Positions 1-8,445 of a stretch of DNA of 52,026 bases are shown here, one piece after another. The position numbers and the translations under genes were made by a program. The stretch's first letter is position 1. Each line of letters starts with the position of its first letter. The DNA lies in NCBI GenBank assembly GCA_947456185.1, contig CANGPW010000012.1:1-52026 (forward strand), read 5' to 3'. The notes below the pieces were generated by a model that searched no databases, had not been told where the DNA came from, and saw only the letters and a list, made by a program, of their open reading frames with translations. The stretch comes from Bacteroidota bacterium. Lineage in GTDB: Bacteria; Bacteroidota; Bacteroidia; UKL13-3.

Positions 1-146
1 TCCTCAAAATTTCCTTCACGAATTAATCGCAAGAACATTTTTGAACCCGTTACATTGGTTCGCTCACCCACATTTACAAAATTGGTTTCTTTTGTAATCA
101 CTAATGGCTCTAAGCCCGAAAGGCGTAATGTATAATCTTTATTCAT
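1..146 (-). CDS. metH: methionine synthase, pterin/cobalamin half (5' part only)
   Basis: The first 48 codons of a minus-strand gene are present; the rest lies beyond position 1. The product starts [15 protein letters not shown] and continues with [13 protein letters not shown], the hallmark entry into the methyltetrahydrofolate (pterin)-binding domain of cobalamin-dependent methionine synthase. In single-chain MetH this LSGLEPL segment directly follows the linker after the homocysteine domain. Here it starts its own gene, so MetH is split, as is known in some Bacteroidota. The pterin, B12 and reactivation domains should follow off-window. The homocysteine half is encoded upstream at 747-1751 and the two would be co-transcribed, but an inverted-repeat unit with a GxxExxY gene lies between them. 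Identity is confident; total length cannot be seen. Confidence 0.9.
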   Translation of the reverse strand, partial: MNKDYTLRLSGLEPLVITKETNFVNVGERTNVTGSKMFLRLIREGNFE

Positions 147-160
147 TTTTTTGTTTTTTG

Positions 161-196
161 TTTAACCACAGAGGCCACTGAGATTTTTTCACAGAG
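161..196 (+). repeat. left arm (L1) of 36-bp perfect inverted repeat
   Basis: Begins TTTAACCACAGAGGCC and ends TTTTTTCACAGAG. It is the exact reverse complement of 716-751 over all 36 positions. Beyond the arm the similarity fades quickly (about four of the next seven bases match). Confidence 0.9.
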
Positions 197-214
197 AACA
201 CGGAGGAGTTTTTG

Positions 215-250
215 TTTAACCAAAGTGTTCACTGAGTTTTTTACACGGAG
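215..250 (+). repeat. degenerate second left-arm copy (L2)
   Basis: Same orientation as the copy at 161-196 and offset by 54 bp. It starts TTTAACCA, keeps CACTGAG and ends in GGAG. It matches L1 at 29 of 36 positions. The left end of the unit therefore has two tandem arm copies and the right end only one. Confidence 0.75.
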
Positions 251-281
251 AACTTGATGGTTAAATTATATAATTCTTTAT

Positions 282-656
282 CTAATTTGCTAATCTAACA
301 ATTCCGTCTTTTAAATATTTAACATTAAAGTTTATCAAAAGTCCAATTTTATAGTTGCCTAATTTTTGATAAGTTAATAATTGAGCCTTATGAACATCAT
401 TCAACGCCTCAACAGATTTTATTTCAATTACCACTTTATTTTCAACCAATAAATCAATTCTGTAACCTATGTCTAGCTTTACTTCTTCATAAATTAGTGG
501 CATAGGTTTTTCTTTTTCCACAAATAATCCTTCATATTTTGTTAAACGATAAAACAAGCATTCTTTGTAGGCTGATTCCAATAAACCAGGACCCAAAGCT
601 TTGTGAACTTCAATGGAAGCTCCAATTATTTTACTTGTAATTTCATTTATCTCCAT
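282..656 (-). CDS. GxxExxY family protein, PD-(D/E)xK nuclease-like
   Basis: 124 residues from the ATG at 656; an in-frame TTG at 677 would add seven, but the ATG gives the usual family length of about 125. The family signature is visible as GLLESAY (residues 24-30). A nuclease-type core follows: an acidic residue in GYRIDLLV (D68), then VVIEIKSVE with E78-I-K80, and a downstream QLLTY (Q92). This fits the PDDEXK_3/GxxExxY family (PF13366/TIGR04256), whose biological role is not established. There is no signal peptide or membrane segment, so it is probably cytosolic. It sits between the two halves of metH on the same strand, inside a pair of 36-bp inverted repeats, so it would be transcribed from the SAM-riboswitch-controlled metH promoter. 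Nuclease activity is inferred from the motif only. Confidence 0.9.
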   Translation of the reverse strand: MEINEITSKIIGASIEVHKALGPGLLESAYKECLFYRLTKYEGLFVEKEKPMPLIYEEVKLDIGYRIDLLVENKVVIEIKSVEALNDVHKAQLLTYQKLGNYKIGLLINFNVKYLKDGIVRLAN

Positions 657-715
657 GTTCTCAGTTAATTCGTTCAAAAAAATCTTAACGTCCTTTATTT
701 AAATTTCTCGGTGAC

Positions 716-751
716 CTCTGTGAAAAAATCTCAGTGGCCTCTGTGGTTAAA
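716..751 (-). repeat. right arm of 36-bp perfect inverted repeat
   Basis: Exact reverse complement of 161-196. Its outer end overlaps the 3' end of the metH homocysteine-domain gene: the TAA stop at 749-747 is part of the repeat. Confidence 0.9.
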
Positions 752-1751
752 TACCCGAAACAGAATGTAACTCTCTAGGACTGTAATTGGAAGCCATATT
801 AGCAATTGCCTTAATATGATCAGGTGTTGTTCCGCAACAGCCACCTAAAATATTTACCAATCCTTCTTTACAAAACTCTTCTACTTGCTTAGCCATTGCC
901 GCAGGGCTTTCATCATATTGACCAAATTCATTGGGCAATCCTGCATTTGGATATGCACTAACAAAAAATGGTGAATGTGTAGCCATTACTTGCAAATACG
1001 GACGCAAAGCACTTGCTCCCAATGCACAGTTTAAACCGATACTCATTAAAGGTGCATGTTGCATACTTATTAAAAATGCTTCTGTTGTTTGTCCTGATAA
1101 TGTTCTGCCAGAGGCATCTGTAATTGTTCCCGAAATCATAACAGGTAAATGTTTTCCAATTTCTTCAAAAACTTCATCTACTGCATATAATGCTGCCTTG
1201 GCATTTAACGTATCAAATATGGTTTCAATCAATAAAATATCAACGCCACCTTCAATTAATTTGATGGCTTGTTGCTTGTATGCTTTTACTAATTCATCAA
1301 AAGTAGTAGCTCTATAACCAGGATCGTTCACATCAGGACTGATAGACAATGTTCTATTAGTTGGACCCATTGCGCCAGCAACAAACCTAGGTTTATGCGG
1401 TTCTTTTGCTGTCATTTCATCGGCTACCTCACGCGCTATTTTTGCAGAATAATAGTTAATATCATCTACCAAATGTTCCAAATGATAATCAGCTTGTGCA
1501 ATGGTTGTTCCACTAAAAGTATTGGTTTCAACAATATCGGCACCCGCTTCATAATATAAACGATGAATGCCTTTAATAATTTCAGGGTGAGTTATAGAAA
1601 GTAAATCGTTATTCCCTTTTAACGGATATGCGTGGCTAGCCAAAGCTTCATTTCTGAAATCCGCTTCTTCTAATTGATGACGTTGAATCATGGTACCCAT
1701 TGCACCATCTAAAATCACAATTCTTTGTTTTAATATATCGTATATGTTCAT
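747..1751 (-). CDS. metH: methionine synthase, homocysteine-binding half
   Basis: 334 residues, the size of the homocysteine methyltransferase domain alone. It begins [19 protein letters not shown], followed by [12 protein letters not shown] and [12 protein letters not shown]. The zinc-binding cysteines that activate homocysteine are visible as GLNCALGA (C242) and [10 protein letters not shown] (C305, C306). The protein ends shortly after [11 protein letters not shown], exactly where single-chain MetH has the linker to the pterin domain. That domain starts a separate gene at 146. The stop codon lies within the right arm of the 36-bp inverted repeat, so the unit at 161-751 abuts or truncated this gene. 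Upstream at 1900-2000 is a SAM-I riboswitch, so the operon should be shut when S-adenosylmethionine is plentiful. The product acts in the cytosol with the pterin/B12 half to methylate homocysteine. Confidence 0.95.
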   Translation of the reverse strand: MNIYDILKQRIVILDGAMGTMIQRHQLEEADFRNEALASHAYPLKGNNDLLSITHPEIIKGIHRLYYEAGADIVETNTFSGTTIAQADYHLEHLVDDINYYSAKIAREVADEMTAKEPHKPRFVAGAMGPTNRTLSISPDVNDPGYRATTFDELVKAYKQQAIKLIEGGVDILLIETIFDTLNAKAALYAVDEVFEEIGKHLPVMISGTITDASGRTLSGQTTEAFLISMQHAPLMSIGLNCALGASALRPYLQVMATHSPFFVSAYPNAGLPNEFGQYDESPAAMAKQVEEFCKEGLVNILGGCCGTTPDHIKAIANMASNYSPRELHSVSGI

Positions 1752-1783
1752 TTTTTTTCAATGTTCATAGTCTATAGTCGATT

Positions 1784-1823
1784 GACCATAGGTTTATAAA
1801 TTCAAAAGCCATGGACTATGGTC
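1784..1823 (-). other. leader hairpin between SAM riboswitch and metH
   Basis: GACCATAG (1784-1791) and CTATGGTC (1816-1823) form a perfect 8-bp stem with a 24-nt loop, ending about 30 nt before the metH start codon. The surrounding 1767-1830 is made of short CATAGTC/ATAGACTATGG motifs in both orientations. There is no T-tract after the stem in the transcript direction, so it does not look like a standard intrinsic terminator. A role in the expression platform is possible but unproven. Confidence 0.4.
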
Positions 1824-1899
1824 TATTAGCTATTGACTTTTCCAGTAAATTTTTCCGATTGTGTGTTTGACAGCAACGCAATTGCAAAGCATTCATTCA

Positions 1900-2000
1900 C
1901 TTATCAGTTCTCTCATATTGAGATAGGTGTTGGCACTCCGCTACAAAGTAGTTTTTGCCAAGACATCATAGGGCCTATTCCCTCCGTCTTTCTGGATAAG
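1900..2000 (-). promoter_or_regulatory. SAM-I (S-box) riboswitch upstream of metH
   Basis: Read on the minus strand, the P1 strands are CTTATC (2000-1995) and GATAAG (1905-1900). Between them are the conserved SAM-I segments in order: AGAAAGACGGAGGGA, GGCCC, TGATG, GGCAA, then GTGCCAA with CC, and finally GAACTGATAAG. This is the S-box aptamer that binds S-adenosylmethionine. It starts six nucleotides after a TATATTTG promoter box and lies about 150 nt before the metH start codon. No obvious intrinsic terminator follows; the leader instead has a hairpin at 1784-1823. Confidence 0.95.
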
Positions 2001-2005
2001 TGGGG

Positions 2006-2013
2006 CAAATATA
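2006..2013 (-). promoter_or_regulatory. -7 promoter box of the metH operon
   Basis: TATATTTG followed by C on the minus strand matches the Bacteroidota consensus TAnnTTTG. It lies six bases before the 5' strand of riboswitch P1, the spacing expected if transcription starts at the aptamer. No clear TTG -33 element is seen at the usual 19-bp spacing. Confidence 0.55.
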
Positions 2014-2117
2014 AAAAAGTATGTGATTTAAAAAAATTCTTTTATAGTTGATAGGTTAATTGAGTTATAAGTTGATTGCGTAAAAATATCAAACTAAAAT
2101 GACAACTATCAACTACC

Positions 2118-3062
2118 CTAAATCCAACCTTTTTTCTTGAAAGTAAGCATTACAGCTCCCGAAGAAATAATCATTGCTAAAATGCAAAGAAAGAAACCAA
2201 AGGGTTGGTTAGCGCCAGGAATATTGGTAAAGTTCATTCCAAACATTCCCGAAATTAATGTAGGTGGTAAAAACGCAATTGAAAAAACAGTGAAGCGCTT
2301 TAATACTTTATTTTGATCTAAATTAATTAAACCTGTTAAAGTATTTTGTAAAAATTCTAATCGTTCAAAGTTAAATACGCTGTATTCAATAAGTGATTGT
2401 ATATCTTTAATGATTATACGTAACCTAACTTTTCTATCTTCAGGAAATAAACTGCTTTTTAATAAATTTGAAAGTACTCGTTGCTTATCAATCATGCTTT
2501 CACGCAACATCATGGTGCTTTCTTGTAAGTCGGTAATATCTAATAAAAACTCACTATTTGGATTTCTGTCTGTACTTAAAGTACGGCTAAAAACAGTGAT
2601 TTCATTAGAAACTCTTTCAATTAAATCTGCTTCTAAATCAATGCGTGTTTCTTGTAAACTCATCAATACGTCAAAGCCAGAATTAAACATTTCGCTATTG
2701 GCTTTCATTTTTCTTACTACATCAGCAAAAGTAGAAAGATCAGCCTGGCGAAAAGTATATAGTATACTGTCTTTTATAATAAATGAAACTGCATGTTTTT
2801 CGTATTGTCCATTTTCTAAACGAAGAAAATTACTATTGGCTGTTATTTCATTATTTCTTTCAAAATAACGTGAACTGCTTTCAATTTCAGTAATTTCCTG
2901 GGGAGTTTGAATGCTAATTTTAGATTTACTTTCAATCCATTCTTCCTCCTCAATTGTGGGTGCCTGCATATCTACCCACATAATATTTGTGAGTAAATCC
3001 AAACGTTTTACATCGTTATCTTTAAGTATTTTATCGCCTTGCCTATAAAATATACGAATCAT
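2118..3062 (-). CDS. corA: CorA-family magnesium/cobalt transporter
   Basis: 314 residues from the ATG at 3062 (a TTG nine bases upstream is less likely). The family signature GMFGMN is present near residue 275, after the first C-terminal membrane segment (FTVFSIAFLPPTLISGMFG). A second membrane helix (FGFFLCILAMIISSGAVML) follows, and the protein ends in a short basic tail. The long N-terminal part is the soluble alpha/beta funnel, with a charged helix. Length and two-helix topology match CorA, which forms a pentameric inner-membrane channel for Mg2+ (also Co2+ or Ni2+). It is a single gene downstream of, and on the same strand as, the next gene; nothing regulatory is visible. Confidence 0.93.
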   Translation of the reverse strand: MIRIFYRQGDKILKDNDVKRLDLLTNIMWVDMQAPTIEEEEWIESKSKISIQTPQEITEIESSSRYFERNNEITANSNFLRLENGQYEKHAVSFIIKDSILYTFRQADLSTFADVVRKMKANSEMFNSGFDVLMSLQETRIDLEADLIERVSNEITVFSRTLSTDRNPNSEFLLDITDLQESTMMLRESMIDKQRVLSNLLKSSLFPEDRKVRLRIIIKDIQSLIEYSVFNFERLEFLQNTLTGLINLDQNKVLKRFTVFSIAFLPPTLISGMFGMNFTNIPGANQPFGFFLCILAMIISSGAVMLTFKKKGWI

Positions 3063-3149
3063 GGGCTGCAAGATAAACCTTTTTTTTTAGTATGAAATAT
3101 GAAATTATTATGAATAAATAATTCAATGTATAAAAACGCCAATTGATAT

Positions 3150-6100
3150 TTACCTAATTACAGTAAAATTTCCGTTTTTAGTGTATGCAGCATCATCAAA
3201 TCCAGTGTAGTTTAATATGTAAAAATATACATCGTTTTGAACTGAATTATTATTTAAAACACCTTTCCAATATTCTTTTTTATTATTGGTTTCAAAAATC
3301 ATTTCTCCCCAACGATTGAATATTTTTAGGTGATACGTTTTAACAAATGAATTTTTCATTTCTAATAATTCATTTAATCCATCTCCATTTATGGAAATAG
3401 CATTTGGAGGATAAACATTTGGCTGTTGGAACAAAAATATTTCATTTGACTTACTTTGAGCCAAGGATCTGTCTAAAGTTCCATCTGGTAAAGCCTCTAG
3501 GGCATTAATATAGTAAAAATAGGCACCTTCATCGTTTTCAAATTTACTATCAACGAATTGGTTTGTTTTAATTCTAACTAATGATTCATATGAACCTACA
3601 ACATATCTTCTTAAAATTTGGTAATTATCAACTCCATTATTCCAACCAATATAATTATTCCAATCTAAATTATGTTTTAAATATTCCGACTTTCCTTTTA
3701 AAAATATAGAACAGGCAATTTTTCCTTGTGGGCCAATATTATCGCAGGTGTCATACATTATTAAATGATAGCAATATGACTGTTTATTAATGTCAACATC
3801 TTTGTCATTGTATAAAGTATCAGTTACCAATTCAAAAGTATCGAGCATGTTAAAACTTACGCCATTATTTGTTGATTTATATAAATAATATTTAGCAAAA
3901 TCTTTTTCTTTACTTGGCAGCCAACTTACTCTAATATTATTATTTGTATCAACAGTAACTGTAAATAATTTTTGTTGTTGTGGAATATATGCTATTTGTT
4001 CAAACGTACTAATAGTATCACTTGGCTGACCCATTAACAAACATTTATTTACACCAACCATAAAATAAGTATAATTAATACCTTTGTTATTTGGACTATT
4101 TTTATCTATAAAATAACGCGCCACTTTAGTTCTTATCGTGTCTACAACTTGGTAATTTTTATAATCAATTCCTCTAAATACTAAAAAATAATTGAACCTT
4201 TCTATAATAGAAGTGTCACCATAATAAACATAAGTTTGGTTATCATTTATTAATGACATGCATAGCATATCAGTTGATTCTACTGGTGGCATGGCAATAA
4301 TTTTTAGCCAAATAGTTTTATTACTAATATTTGCAATAGAGCAACTTAAATTCTGAACCTCTACATTAATTGGAATATATCTTAAGGCAAAAGCATCGCA
4401 GTTAGGAGTCCAACATAATTTACTTTCAATGCTATCATTGCCATAAACTAAAGTATCCAGTTTAGGTAATTCACCTATCGTTTTATTACTAAAAACACTA
4501 GAAGAAATTCTCATAATTAAAGAATCTCCAATATCCTTTGTTTTTATTGTAAAACAAAGATTTTTATATGCATAAAAATCAATGGTATCTTGATCAATTT
4601 TAACTTGTAAACTATCATTTTGATATATAACTGGTAAACTTTCAGTTGTACTTACATACTTTGATGCAACACCTTCCGAATCACAATCATTCACACTTGT
4701 AATTTTATAAGTGTAGTTGACTGTTCTATTATTTGGTGAATTATTATCAGTAAATTGATTGCTAATTTTACCAACTTCAGTTAATAATTGGTAGCCAGTA
4801 TCATTTATTCCTCTGTATATTCTATAACTTTTCAGTAAAACAGAAGTATTTGTATCAGTCCAATTTAATTGTGTTTTATTAGATAAAAGACCCAAACATT
4901 TAAAAAATGGTGGAGGCATTACTTTCATTGGTTTAATTCTAATTACTATTTCTCTTTTACTTGTTCTTGGCAGCGGACAACCATTGTCTTTTACCTCCGA
5001 AGTAAACGTAACCGATCCAATATTTGAAAGTTCACACGTTGTTTGCCAACAAAATCTATTGGTTATTGTTTTATAACCAGCCGCTAATTTTTTAACAGTT
5101 GGTTGGCTTGTATATGTAGATGTAAAATGTGGTGAAGAAACAACCATATAAAGTGAATCACCCGGTGTACTTAAATCACTTGCATTAATATCAAAACAAA
5201 TATTATTGGGAATTTCAACGTCATAAAATGTTCTTTGAATAATTGAAGCGGTATCACTATAATTAATATCAGGAGGAGGATTTGGTGCACATAAAACAAC
5301 ATTAAATTGTAACTCTAAACGTACTTCACCTATTTTTATTCCATTTCTATATTCTTCTACTCTTATGGCTGCCACATAAGTTCCAACAGTGTTTGGTGTT
5401 ACATTTATTTCACCTGTTCTTCTGTCAATATAAAGTGAAGGCGTTCCATTAATTGCATTTGTTGCACTATATCCTGTTAACCAAGAAATAGATGAATATG
5501 GGCCTGAAGAATTTAGATAATTTGGAGGTCCATTAGGATTATTTTTATCTAAAGTTCCATTTAATGGATTTACCAAAGTATAAACCAATGAATCGTTATC
5601 AATATCAGTATATTTAAAATTATAGTTAAAAGGAACTCCAACGCACATCAATGTAACTGGATTATTGGTGTATTTTGGCGTAGAATTATTGTAAATTTTA
5701 GAAGGTATTTCTGCATAAAAAGCGGTACTTGCATCTCCTGGTAAATTTATATTTCCTATTATACTATTTCTACAACAGCGTTCCCAACTTATGTAATATC
5801 CGCCTGCATAATTTAAACTAGCAAAACTAACTGTAGCTGTATAATAGCCTTCTTCTGTACATTCTATGGTGCTTCCACCACATTTAGGATTTATAAATTG
5901 TAGTTCCTGAGAGCTAATAAATGGCAATGTAAAATAAGTAGCAAGGCTATTATTATTTTTTTGGTAAACACCAATTCTAATATTGGGCTTGTTAAAATCA
6001 GCAGCTCCATTCCTACAATCACGTAATACCTTTAATGAAATTTTGTAATTATTTCCTCCTTGCCATTGCACATCAAAGGCACCTCCAACTATATGTGTAG

Positions 6101-6155
6101 CATAATTAGCATAACTAATAAATAGAAAAAATAATATGTATAAAATTCTCTTCAA
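3150..6155 (-). CDS. large exported protein with CHU_C / type-B gliding C-terminal domain
   Basis: About 1001 residues. No ATG lies near the 5' end; the TTG at 6155 gives a typical signal peptide (MKRILYILFFLFISYANYA), and an earlier TTG at 6167 is the alternative. The mature protein starts THIVGGAFDVQW, an N-terminus common in large Bacteroidota surface proteins. Two internal segments resemble each other (SPNNRTVNYTYKI and SPNNKGINYTYFM) and look like duplicated fibronectin-type modules. The last 90 residues form a gliding-motility-associated C-terminal domain: VYPPNAISINGDGLNE, then LKIFNRWGEMIFET, then YFYILNYTG. That is the type-B sorting signal for type IX secretion, so the product is predicted to be cell-surface or secreted. 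Its binding partner or enzymatic role, if any, cannot be told. The secretion core genes are at 8717-14397. Confidence 0.9.
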   Translation of the reverse strand: MKRILYILFFLFISYANYATHIVGGAFDVQWQGGNNYKISLKVLRDCRNGAADFNKPNIRIGVYQKNNNSLATYFTLPFISSQELQFINPKCGGSTIECTEEGYYTATVSFASLNYAGGYYISWERCCRNSIIGNINLPGDASTAFYAEIPSKIYNNSTPKYTNNPVTLMCVGVPFNYNFKYTDIDNDSLVYTLVNPLNGTLDKNNPNGPPNYLNSSGPYSSISWLTGYSATNAINGTPSLYIDRRTGEINVTPNTVGTYVAAIRVEEYRNGIKIGEVRLELQFNVVLCAPNPPPDINYSDTASIIQRTFYDVEIPNNICFDINASDLSTPGDSLYMVVSSPHFTSTYTSQPTVKKLAAGYKTITNRFCWQTTCELSNIGSVTFTSEVKDNGCPLPRTSKREIVIRIKPMKVMPPPFFKCLGLLSNKTQLNWTDTNTSVLLKSYRIYRGINDTGYQLLTEVGKISNQFTDNNSPNNRTVNYTYKITSVNDCDSEGVASKYVSTTESLPVIYQNDSLQVKIDQDTIDFYAYKNLCFTIKTKDIGDSLIMRISSSVFSNKTIGELPKLDTLVYGNDSIESKLCWTPNCDAFALRYIPINVEVQNLSCSIANISNKTIWLKIIAMPPVESTDMLCMSLINDNQTYVYYGDTSIIERFNYFLVFRGIDYKNYQVVDTIRTKVARYFIDKNSPNNKGINYTYFMVGVNKCLLMGQPSDTISTFEQIAYIPQQQKLFTVTVDTNNNIRVSWLPSKEKDFAKYYLYKSTNNGVSFNMLDTFELVTDTLYNDKDVDINKQSYCYHLIMYDTCDNIGPQGKIACSIFLKGKSEYLKHNLDWNNYIGWNNGVDNYQILRRYVVGSYESLVRIKTNQFVDSKFENDEGAYFYYINALEALPDGTLDRSLAQSKSNEIFLFQQPNVYPPNAISINGDGLNELLEMKNSFVKTYHLKIFNRWGEMIFETNNKKEYWKGVLNNNSVQNDVYFYILNYTGFDDAAYTKNGNFTVIR

Positions 6156-6235
6156 ATAGAATGGCAATATAAATTTAATTTAATAAAATTTTCCCTTTTT
6201 AAAATGTCCAATTCAATTTTACAATTAGCAGATAT

Positions 6236-6952
6236 TTAAACCAATAATTTAAAATAATTACCCTCCAAAATAGGCAATACAGGTGCTGTATTCATTTGTA
6301 AACAATACTTTACGTCATCGGTTTGAAAGCTTTGCAACTTAAATCTTTTGGCATGCGAAGAATCTCTTACCAAGTTTTCTAAATTATCTATATTACTTAC
6401 GTATAATAATTTTGAAGCTAACGCGCTATCACATTCAATATGAAAATTTGATTCAATTTTATTTACCACTGCACCTGCAAACAAAGTATCTTCTAAATTG
6501 AATTTATTTTTCCAACCTGCACATAATAATATAACATCATTATTTTGTTCATTTAACCAATTACAAAGCACATCAATATTCAAAAACGAGCCAATAACAA
6601 TTGATGAAGCTCCATTTTCATTGGCATATTTAATTGCTTTTGTTCCATTTGTAGTTGCTAAAGCAATATTTTTTCCGGCTAATAATGGATTTTCAAATTC
6701 AAATGGTGAATTACCTAAATCAAATCCTGTTACTTTTATTGAATCTTTTTCAGCGGCAATAATAAAATCAAATTCTTTGAATAACTTACATTCTTCAGCA
6801 TTTTCCAATGTCAATATTTTTTCAACACCTACTTTAAATGCCACACACATACTACTTGTAGCTCTTAAAATATCAATAACAACTACAGTTTTGTTTTTTA
6901 CATCATAATAGGGTAAAAGTGCAGGGCTAATAATAACTTCTAAGTTTTTCAT
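6236..6952 (-). CDS. ComB-family 2-phosphosulfolactate phosphatase-like protein
   Basis: 238 residues, the typical family length. The conserved N-terminal block VVIDILRATSSM (Asp and Arg of the active site), the middle AAEKDSIKVTGFDLGNSP and the ALATTNGTKAI segment match ComB. In methanogens ComB dephosphorylates 2-phosphosulfolactate during coenzyme M synthesis. Many bacteria without coenzyme M carry homologues, where the product may be free sulfolactate or a sulfonate precursor. The true substrate here is unknown. It is divergent from metK with 226 bp between them; no other sulfonate genes are nearby. Confidence 0.85.
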   Translation of the reverse strand: MKNLEVIISPALLPYYDVKNKTVVVIDILRATSSMCVAFKVGVEKILTLENAEECKLFKEFDFIIAAEKDSIKVTGFDLGNSPFEFENPLLAGKNIALATTNGTKAIKYANENGASSIVIGSFLNIDVLCNWLNEQNNDVILLCAGWKNKFNLEDTLFAGAVVNKIESNFHIECDSALASKLLYVSNIDNLENLVRDSSHAKRFKLQSFQTDDVKYCLQMNTAPVLPILEGNYFKLLV

Positions 6953-7060
6953 TTTTTAATATTTTATGCAATGATACATAACATGTTTAGAAATTTAATT
7001 ATGTACAATACATTCCTTTCAATATTTATGTAAAGTGTTAAATACTAATAAAATTTTGTT

Positions 7061-7090
7061 TTGAAATAAGAAAAAAAGGCATAAAATTGC
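7061..7090 (+). promoter_or_regulatory. possible metK promoter
   Basis: TTG at 7061-7063 and TAAAATTGC at 7082-7090 are 18 bp apart and resemble the Bacteroidota -33/-7 pair, with one mismatch in the -7 box. The leader from there to the metK ATG is about 85 nt and shows no SAM riboswitch. The rest of 6953-7178 is AT-rich and featureless. Confidence 0.3.
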
Positions 7091-7178
7091 ACCACTTAAA
7101 AAAAGTAATAGTTTAAAGTATTTATATTGTACATTTACAATAGATACCAAAAACTAAAAACATTATATAAATAAAAAA

Positions 7179-8432
7179 ATGGCATATCTTTTCACATCAG
7201 AGTCTGTATCAGAAGGACACCCAGACAAAGTAGCAGATCAAATATCTGACGCACTTATCGACAATTTTTTAGCTTTTGATCCTCAATCAAAAGTAGCTTG
7301 CGAAACATTAGTAACTACAGGACAAGTTATTTTAGCAGGTGAAGTAAAATCAAAAGCATATTTAGATGTGCAAGAAATAGCACGTGGAGTAATTCGTAAA
7401 ATTGGTTATACCAAATCGGAATACATGTTTGAAGCTAATTCTTGTGGTATTTTATCAGCTATTCATGAACAATCTGCAGACATTAATCAAGGTGTAGATA
7501 AAAAGAAAAAAGAAGAACAAGGCGCTGGCGACCAAGGAATGATGTTTGGTTATGCAACCAACGAAACTGACAACTACATGCCATTAGCTTTAGACTTAGC
7601 TCATGCTATTTTAATAGAATTAGCGGCTTTACGCAGAGAAAACAAAGCTATTAAATATTTACGTCCTGATGCAAAAAGTCAAGTTACTTTAGAGTATAAC
7701 GATAAAAATCAACCTGTTCGTATTGATGCAATTGTTGTTTCAACACAACATGATGATTTCGATTTAGAAGCTAAAATGTTGGCTAAAATCAAAAAAGATA
7801 TCGTTGATATTTTAATTCCTAGAGTAAAAAAGAATTATCCAAAATACGCTCATTTATTTAACAATAAAATCAGTTACCACATTAACCCAACAGGTAAATT
7901 TGTAATTGGTGGACCACATGGTGATACTGGTTTAACTGGTCGTAAAATCATTGTTGATACTTATGGTGGAAAAGGTGCACATGGTGGTGGAGCATTTTCT
8001 GGTAAAGATCCAAGTAAAGTAGATAGAAGTGCTGCCTACGCAACTCGTCACATAGCTAAAAACTTAGTTGCAGCTGGACTTTGTAATGAAGTTTTAGTAC
8101 AAGTATCATATGCTATAGGCGTTGCTCAACCAATGGGTATTTTTATTGATACTTATCGTTCTGCAAAAGTTAAAATGACTGATGGCCAAATTGCTAAAAT
8201 AGTTGAGAAAACTTTTGACATGACTCCATATGGCATTGAAACTCGTTTAAAGTTACGTAATCCTATTTATAGCGAAACTGCTGCTTATGGTCACATGGGT
8301 AGAAAAAATGAAGTAGTTACTAAAGTATTTAGTAGCCCTGATGGTAAAAAAGTAACTAAGAAAGTAGAACTATTTACTTGGGAAAAATTAGATTATGTAG
8401 AAAAAGTAAAGAAAGCTTTTAAACTAAAATAA
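7179..8432 (+). CDS. metK: S-adenosylmethionine synthetase
   Basis: 417 residues. All three signature regions are clear: the N-terminal [30 protein letters not shown] in the middle, and [16 protein letters not shown] in the nucleotide/phosphate-binding loop. The enzyme makes S-adenosylmethionine from methionine and ATP in the cytosol, normally as a tetramer. It is slightly longer than E. coli MetK, with a lysine-rich insert around residues 108-113 (DKKKKEEQ). Start at the ATG is unambiguous. It is followed at once by an intrinsic terminator, so it is probably a single-gene transcript. Its product feeds the SAM that should repress metH through the riboswitch at 1900-2000. Confidence 0.97.
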   Translation: MAYLFTSESVSEGHPDKVADQISDALIDNFLAFDPQSKVACETLVTTGQVILAGEVKSKAYLDVQEIARGVIRKIGYTKSEYMFEANSCGILSAIHEQSADINQGVDKKKKEEQGAGDQGMMFGYATNETDNYMPLALDLAHAILIELAALRRENKAIKYLRPDAKSQVTLEYNDKNQPVRIDAIVVSTQHDDFDLEAKMLAKIKKDIVDILIPRVKKNYPKYAHLFNNKISYHINPTGKFVIGGPHGDTGLTGRKIIVDTYGGKGAHGGGAFSGKDPSKVDRSAAYATRHIAKNLVAAGLCNEVLVQVSYAIGVAQPMGIFIDTYRSAKVKMTDGQIAKIVEKTFDMTPYGIETRLKLRNPIYSETAAYGHMGRKNEVVTKVFSSPDGKKVTKKVELFTWEKLDYVEKVKKAFKLK

Positions 8433-8445
8433 GCTTCTATATACC

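Larger units (their letters stand above)
161..751. mobile_element. candidate inverted-repeat-bounded GxxExxY unit between the metH halves
   Basis: Positions 161-196 and 716-751 are perfect 36-bp inverted repeats of each other (outer edge TTTAACCACAGAGGCC). They enclose a single gene (282-656) for a small PD-(D/E)xK-like GxxExxY protein. A degenerate second copy of the left arm sits at 215-250. The unit lies between two genes that together make one enzyme. No clear target-site duplication and no transposase gene are visible, so 'mobile' is an inference from the architecture. It could be a non-autonomous element, a nuclease-driven selfish unit, or an old insertion kept as a spacer. Confidence 0.5.

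Noticed and set aside
931-1317. 128-codon plus-strand frame within metH
   Set aside because: Antisense shadow of a well-supported gene; no independent start signal or known family.
1833-2051. 72-codon open frame on the plus strand upstream of metH
   Set aside because: It lies over the minus-strand SAM-I riboswitch and its promoter, and the composition is explained by the aptamer.
7000-7178. SAM riboswitch before metK
   Set aside because: None of the GAGGGA, GGCCC or GATAAG landmarks is present on the plus strand.
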